Shown here: in pieces, positions 11,455-14,638 of the stretch
Numbering within the stretch: the first letter of the stretch is position 1
Layout of the letters: each line of letters begins with the position of its first letter
Program-made: the position numbers and the translations under genes
NCBI GenBank assembly: GCA_043812755.1
Contig: JBDRLV010000002.1
Coordinates: 1-14,638, forward strand
Length of the DNA: 14,638 nucleotides
Reading direction: 5' to 3'
From: JBDRLV01 sp043812755
GTDB lineage: Bacteria; Patescibacteriota; Patescibacteriia; UBA9934; GWF2-40-263
Notes under the pieces: generated by a model
Told to the model about the DNA's origin: nothing
Database searches by the model: none
Seen by the model: the letters and a program-made list of their open reading frames with translations, nothing else

Positions 11455-14400
11455 CTAGCGTTGTGCAGGACAATACGAGAACTTAATATCACTGATCTTA
11501 ACGGTTCCTTCAGTAAAGAATGTTAATGAAATTGGAATCTGTTGTGGAAGCCCTGTACAGCTAAAGTTCTCATGAAGTGGAAGTTCAATATTATCACCTA
11601 AACCAATTCCTCTTGAAGATTCCCGAGCTCCTGTTCCTGTATCCATAACTGATGTGAAATTCAATTCCATAATTGCCTCAACAATTTTGTCATACATGGT
11701 CATGATCCCATCTGCATCATTGGCCTGATACGCATATTGAATGCGGTTTCTTGGTGCACAATCTGCTGGATCATCCCAGTCTTCATTTGCACAGATGTTA
11801 CTAGACATATGTGCTGTATAGCCAACCTTTGGTTCACCTTCACCAGCAATTGCAGCAGTAAATATCTCTATTTCTGGATCTGTAACATCTCTTGCAACAT
11901 AACTACTAATTCTCTGGCGTATTTTTGACACACAAGCCTCAAATCCATCAGCACCACTACCAAAATGGCTACAATTTACATATACCCCGCTGTCAAGCGT
12001 AATAGTTGGCTCACCATCTGTAAGTAAAACAATTACTTTCTTTTGAGCATTGCTATCCTGCAACATTCCAACTGCTTCATCAATTGCTGCCATTGTAGGT
12101 GTTCCACCACCAATCAAATCGTCATATATACCAATCCCATATGAAGAATCGTCAATCAATAAGTTGGCGTTTGTTTTAAAATTCACCTTTCGGGATTTAT
12201 AAGCACCACCAGAAAAAGAGTAACCAATTAACCCAATCTGCAATGTCCTATCAGCAGCATTTGCAGCATCAAATAATTTATCAATTGCGCCTGTGGTAGG
12301 AGGATTCACAGTATTATCTCCCATTAATGCACGCATAACATATTCAATCCTTGAAGTTGTATCTCCTGTACAATTCCCAGGCCAGAAACACTCAACATTC
12401 TCTTCGCAGAATAATACTGAACATTCATCAGATAAATTGTCGCATACTGGGTTACTGTCTGGAAAAAGAGTGGATTGAGATTTAGGACCTTCTGGACATG
12501 TTGATGCAGGTTCACAACTCCCAACCTGTACACACATATCATCAGCCCAAGACCCACCATAATCACTCATAGTACAAGCCTCACCTGCAAGATGTGAGCC
12601 TTCAGGGCATTCATACTGATTCCCATTTGGATATTCACAAGTTATTCCTAAATTACATTCTGTGTCTGTTGAACAATCTATACTGCTATCATTACTGCAT
12701 TGTAGAGCTTCTTCTGACACTAAACAAGAAATTGCGCTTGAGTCACATTCTGCGTCTGTTGTACATCGTGTTGATCTGCTGTCGCTACAAACAGGCTCAG
12801 GTTTTGGTACTGACATAACACAAGTCCCTGAACCGCATTCTGAGTTATCAACACACAAACTGCCGGTCAGTTCTACACCTCCTTCATTTACACTTCCAGG
12901 CGAACATTTGCCAAACTGTGTAGCACAGAAAGCAGGATTACAATCTGCATCTGTTTTGCAAGAAATGCTACTATCACTACTACAATATGGATTGGTAAGA
13001 TAAGAATTGGCACATAATCCAGAAGGACAAGAAGTTGGATCGGTTTTAATACACACCTGCCCATCTAGATCACCGCCATTGCACTGGAATCTGCTGGTTA
13101 CACAAGTATTTTCCCAGCAATCCGAGCCGTTTGAACACTCGTCTTCATCTTCATCACCATTACAATACTTTGTACTTGTGTTTACCACACATGAATTTAC
13201 AAAACAATCAGTTGGACCACCACAGGGTCTTCCCTGTGTAACCTCTGCCCCATTGCATTGCAATTCTTGTTTTGCGCATCTTGTCATTACTGAACATTCC
13301 TCGTGGTTTATTCCAACACATCTTCCGTTTGGACCTCTATATGAACCTTCTGGTGAACCAGATGAACAGAAAGAATAAGTTAGTGATGTAGTACAATCAA
13401 CTTCCTTTGAACAATCTGGGTGGTGACCAGAAGGGTATGTCCCATCTCCATCAATTGTACACTGCTCTCCATCGCGATAACTGTCTGGATAAGTAGGCAG
13501 ATACCCACAAACACCAAGATCAGACGGTGGATTGCCCATGCTTCCTGAAAGATCTGTCACAAATACAATGGCAATTCTTTCTGGCACAACAAATCCATCC
13601 TTTTGAATATCAGCTGTGAGCTTTGTACCAATAGTACATGCTGGAAGCATAATGCTTGCACGGTCAGGAACATATCCACTGCCAAAACTATAGAGATCAA
13701 CTGATCGCCTTGCGGTTGCATCAGCCATTGTTGGAGTAATAGAAACTGAAGTAACTGCCTCAGAGAACGGGCATGTTGCTTTACAATCAGGAGAACACAC
13801 AGGGGCAACACATTCTCCGGGGGTGTCACAATCACTTCTACTGAGTCTACATGCCTTTCCATTATCTATTCCACCATCACAGACACCAACACTTTGACAT
13901 GAGTATCCAGAGCCTGTATCGCAATTTTGATTTGGATTTGATGATCCTGAATCACATACAGCTCCTAAACGGCGCTCACTTACTTTATAACAATATTCAG
14001 GGACACTTTCTTTATCGCAAAATTCATCACCATTTACTATTCCATCTCCACAATATCCGCCAGTTACAGTTTGCAAAATACAATATTGATCACAATAAGT
14101 AGCTGTAAGATTATTCGCTATTATGGTTGGCGGATGACCATTATCATCACCAGCATCACATTGCTCAACACCCTCATTTACATAGCCATCTCCACAAACA
14201 TTTAGTTTGCAATCATTACGACAAGCATCATTATTATCTTTTCTTTCTCGTGCTCTTCCAATAACCCCATCATCACATTGCTCAGCCCCTTCTTTCACCC
14301 CATTTCCGCAACCAAAATTGGTTGTACATGCGCCCCACACAGCCCAGCTGGTACAGGTTGCACTATTACAATTGCGTGTGCGTGCTGAAGGATATGCAAT

Positions 14401-14638
14401 ACAGGATCCTGTTGAAGGATTTAATGCTATGTCTGAACAATCCGCATCAACTGCACAACTTCTTGAGGTGTCATTACTACAAAGTTTAATTGGATTACAG
14501 GCATCGCGACCATTGCTTCCGGCTACACCACAAGTATTTGTTCCTGGGCAATCCGTATCATCTGTACACTGTGTGTAATTATCCGTACAAATCTTTCCAG
14601 CCCACGATTGACTGTTGCCATCACACATTTCTCCACCA
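11455..14638 (-). CDS. Large cysteine-rich secreted VWA-domain protein, 5' end missing
   Basis: The reading frame stays open to the window edge, so the N-terminus and any signal peptide are outside; numbering here starts at the methionine encoded at 14628. Residues 1-290 hold cysteine modules: C-x(7-8)-C-x(5)-C units (as at 50-64) and three DUF4215/Myxococcus-type repeats beginning CGNGVKEGAEQCDDG (107), CGDGYVNEGVEQCD (145) and CGDGIVNGDEFCD (193). A VWA domain begins at about 350 (IAIVFVTDLSGSM, metal site D359, S361, S363). It breaks off at about 365, resumes at about 754 with its first helix, and completes with GGGTPT (T843) and LLTDGEP (D871), ending near 990. The 390 residues between are cysteine-rich. 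A C-terminal region (995-1057) ends in CPAQR with no membrane anchor. It is likely an exported adhesin or surface protein. It is the first visible gene of the surface cluster. Confidence 0.9.
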   Translation of the reverse strand, partial: GGEMCDGNSQSWAGKICTDNYTQCTDDTDCPGTNTCGVAGSNGRDACNPIKLCSNDTSRSCAVDADCSDIALNPSTGSCIAYPSARTRNCNSATCTSWAVWGACTTNFGCGNGVKEGAEQCDDGVIGRARERKDNNDACRNDCKLNVCGDGYVNEGVEQCDAGDDNGHPPTIIANNLTATYCDQYCILQTVTGGYCGDGIVNGDEFCDKESVPEYCYKVSERRLGAVCDSGSSNPNQNCDTGSGYSCQSVGVCDGGIDNGKACRLSRSDCDTPGECVAPVCSPDCKATCPFSEAVTSVSITPTMADATARRSVDLYSFGSGYVPDRASIMLPACTIGTKLTADIQKDGFVVPERIAIVFVTDLSGSMGNPPSDLGVCGYLPTYPDSYRDGEQCTIDGDGTYPSGHHPDCSKEVDCTTSLTYSFCSSGSPEGSYRGPNGRCVGINHEECSVMTRCAKQELQCNGAEVTQGRPCGGPTDCFVNSCVVNTSTKYCNGDEDEDECSNGSDCWENTCVTSRFQCNGGDLDGQVCIKTDPTSCPSGLCANSYLTNPYCSSDSSISCKTDADCNPAFCATQFGKCSPGSVNEGGVELTGSLCVDNSECGSGTCVMSVPKPEPVCSDSRSTRCTTDAECDSSAISCLVSEEALQCSNDSSIDCSTDTECNLGITCEYPNGNQYECPEGSHLAGEACTMSDYGGSWADDMCVQVGSCEPASTCPEGPKSQSTLFPDSNPVCDNLSDECSVLFCEENVECFWPGNCTGDTTSRIEYVMRALMGDNTVNPPTTGAIDKLFDAANAADRTLQIGLIGYSFSGGAYKSRKVNFKTNANLLIDDSSYGIGIYDDLIGGGTPTMAAIDEAVGMLQDSNAQKKVIVLLTDGEPTITLDSGVYVNCSHFGSGADGFEACVSKIRQRISSYVARDVTDPEIEIFTAAIAGEGEPKVGYTAHMSSNICANEDWDDPADCAPRNRIQYAYQANDADGIMTMYDKIVEAIMELNFTSVMDTGTGARESSRGIGLGDNIELPLHENFSCTGLPQQIPISLTFFTEGTVKISDIKFSYCPAQR
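12370..13533 (-). other. Cysteine-rich insertion inside the VWA domain
   Basis: This stretch encodes about residues 366-753 of the VWA protein, placed between the DLSGS metal motif and the first VWA helix (SRIEYVMRALMG). It has 46 cysteines by hand count. The clearest modules are CSSDSSISCKTDADC (549), CSDSRSTRCTTDAEC (614) and CSNDSSIDCSTDTEC (644), with related CNG...C...C units at 458, 489 and 516. In an ordinary VWA domain only a few residues separate these two elements. Confidence 0.8.

Noticed and set aside
14626..14628. ATG as the true start of the large VWA protein
   Set aside because: The frame is open upstream to the edge (GGE precedes it), the sequence begins in the middle of a cysteine module, and no signal peptide is present.

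Overview
The window most resembles a chromosomal segment of a Candidate Phyla Radiation (Patescibacteria, Parcubacteria-like) bacterium. The grounds are an AT-rich core with standard division and housekeeping genes (ftsA, ftsZ, nrdR, ybeY, a short dgkA, pyk), several single-pass membrane proteins ending in thrombospondin type 3 (TSP3) calcium-binding repeats, and a very cysteine-rich VWA protein. Two genes (pyk, dgkA) end in TGA and nothing requires TGA to be read as glycine, so the genetic code looks standard. The taxonomic placement is inference from gene content. Every convincing gene is on the minus strand, so the window is read from high to low coordinates.

Surface region (14638-8548). 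A partial, cysteine-rich secreted VWA protein is followed by a membrane protein with disulfide-type cysteine repeats and TSP3 motifs, then two more TSP3 membrane proteins. All three membrane proteins have a short or disordered N-terminal cytoplasmic tail, one transmembrane helix and a long outer region, and their TSP3 blocks end in a shared G-Y-N/D-P motif. This looks like a calcium-dependent cell-surface or adhesion cluster. The VWA domain is interrupted just after its metal-ion site by a cysteine-rich insertion of about 390 residues.

Housekeeping region (8540-2999). ybeY and dgkA overlap and follow the last TSP3 gene closely. ftsA has its own promoter, with a perfect TATAAT only 9 bases before its ATG. 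A terminator and a separate TTGACA promoter with inverted repeats lie between ftsA and ftsZ. A terminator follows ftsZ. nrdR again has TATAAT 8 bases before its ATG and is followed by pyk. The nrdR and ftsA messages are therefore predicted to be leaderless, and most genes in this part lack a Shine-Dalgarno sequence. The pyruvate kinase carries the residue set known from K+-independent enzymes.

Left region (2796-1). Two genes of unknown function, a lipoprotein with a coiled coil and a cytoplasmic VWA-like protein, each have their own TTGACA promoter, a perfect Shine-Dalgarno sequence and a terminator. They look richer in G+C than the rest and are surrounded by dispersed-repeat-like palindromes (11-119, 1571-1590, 2901-2997). 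Together this suggests a transferred or mobile-associated pair.
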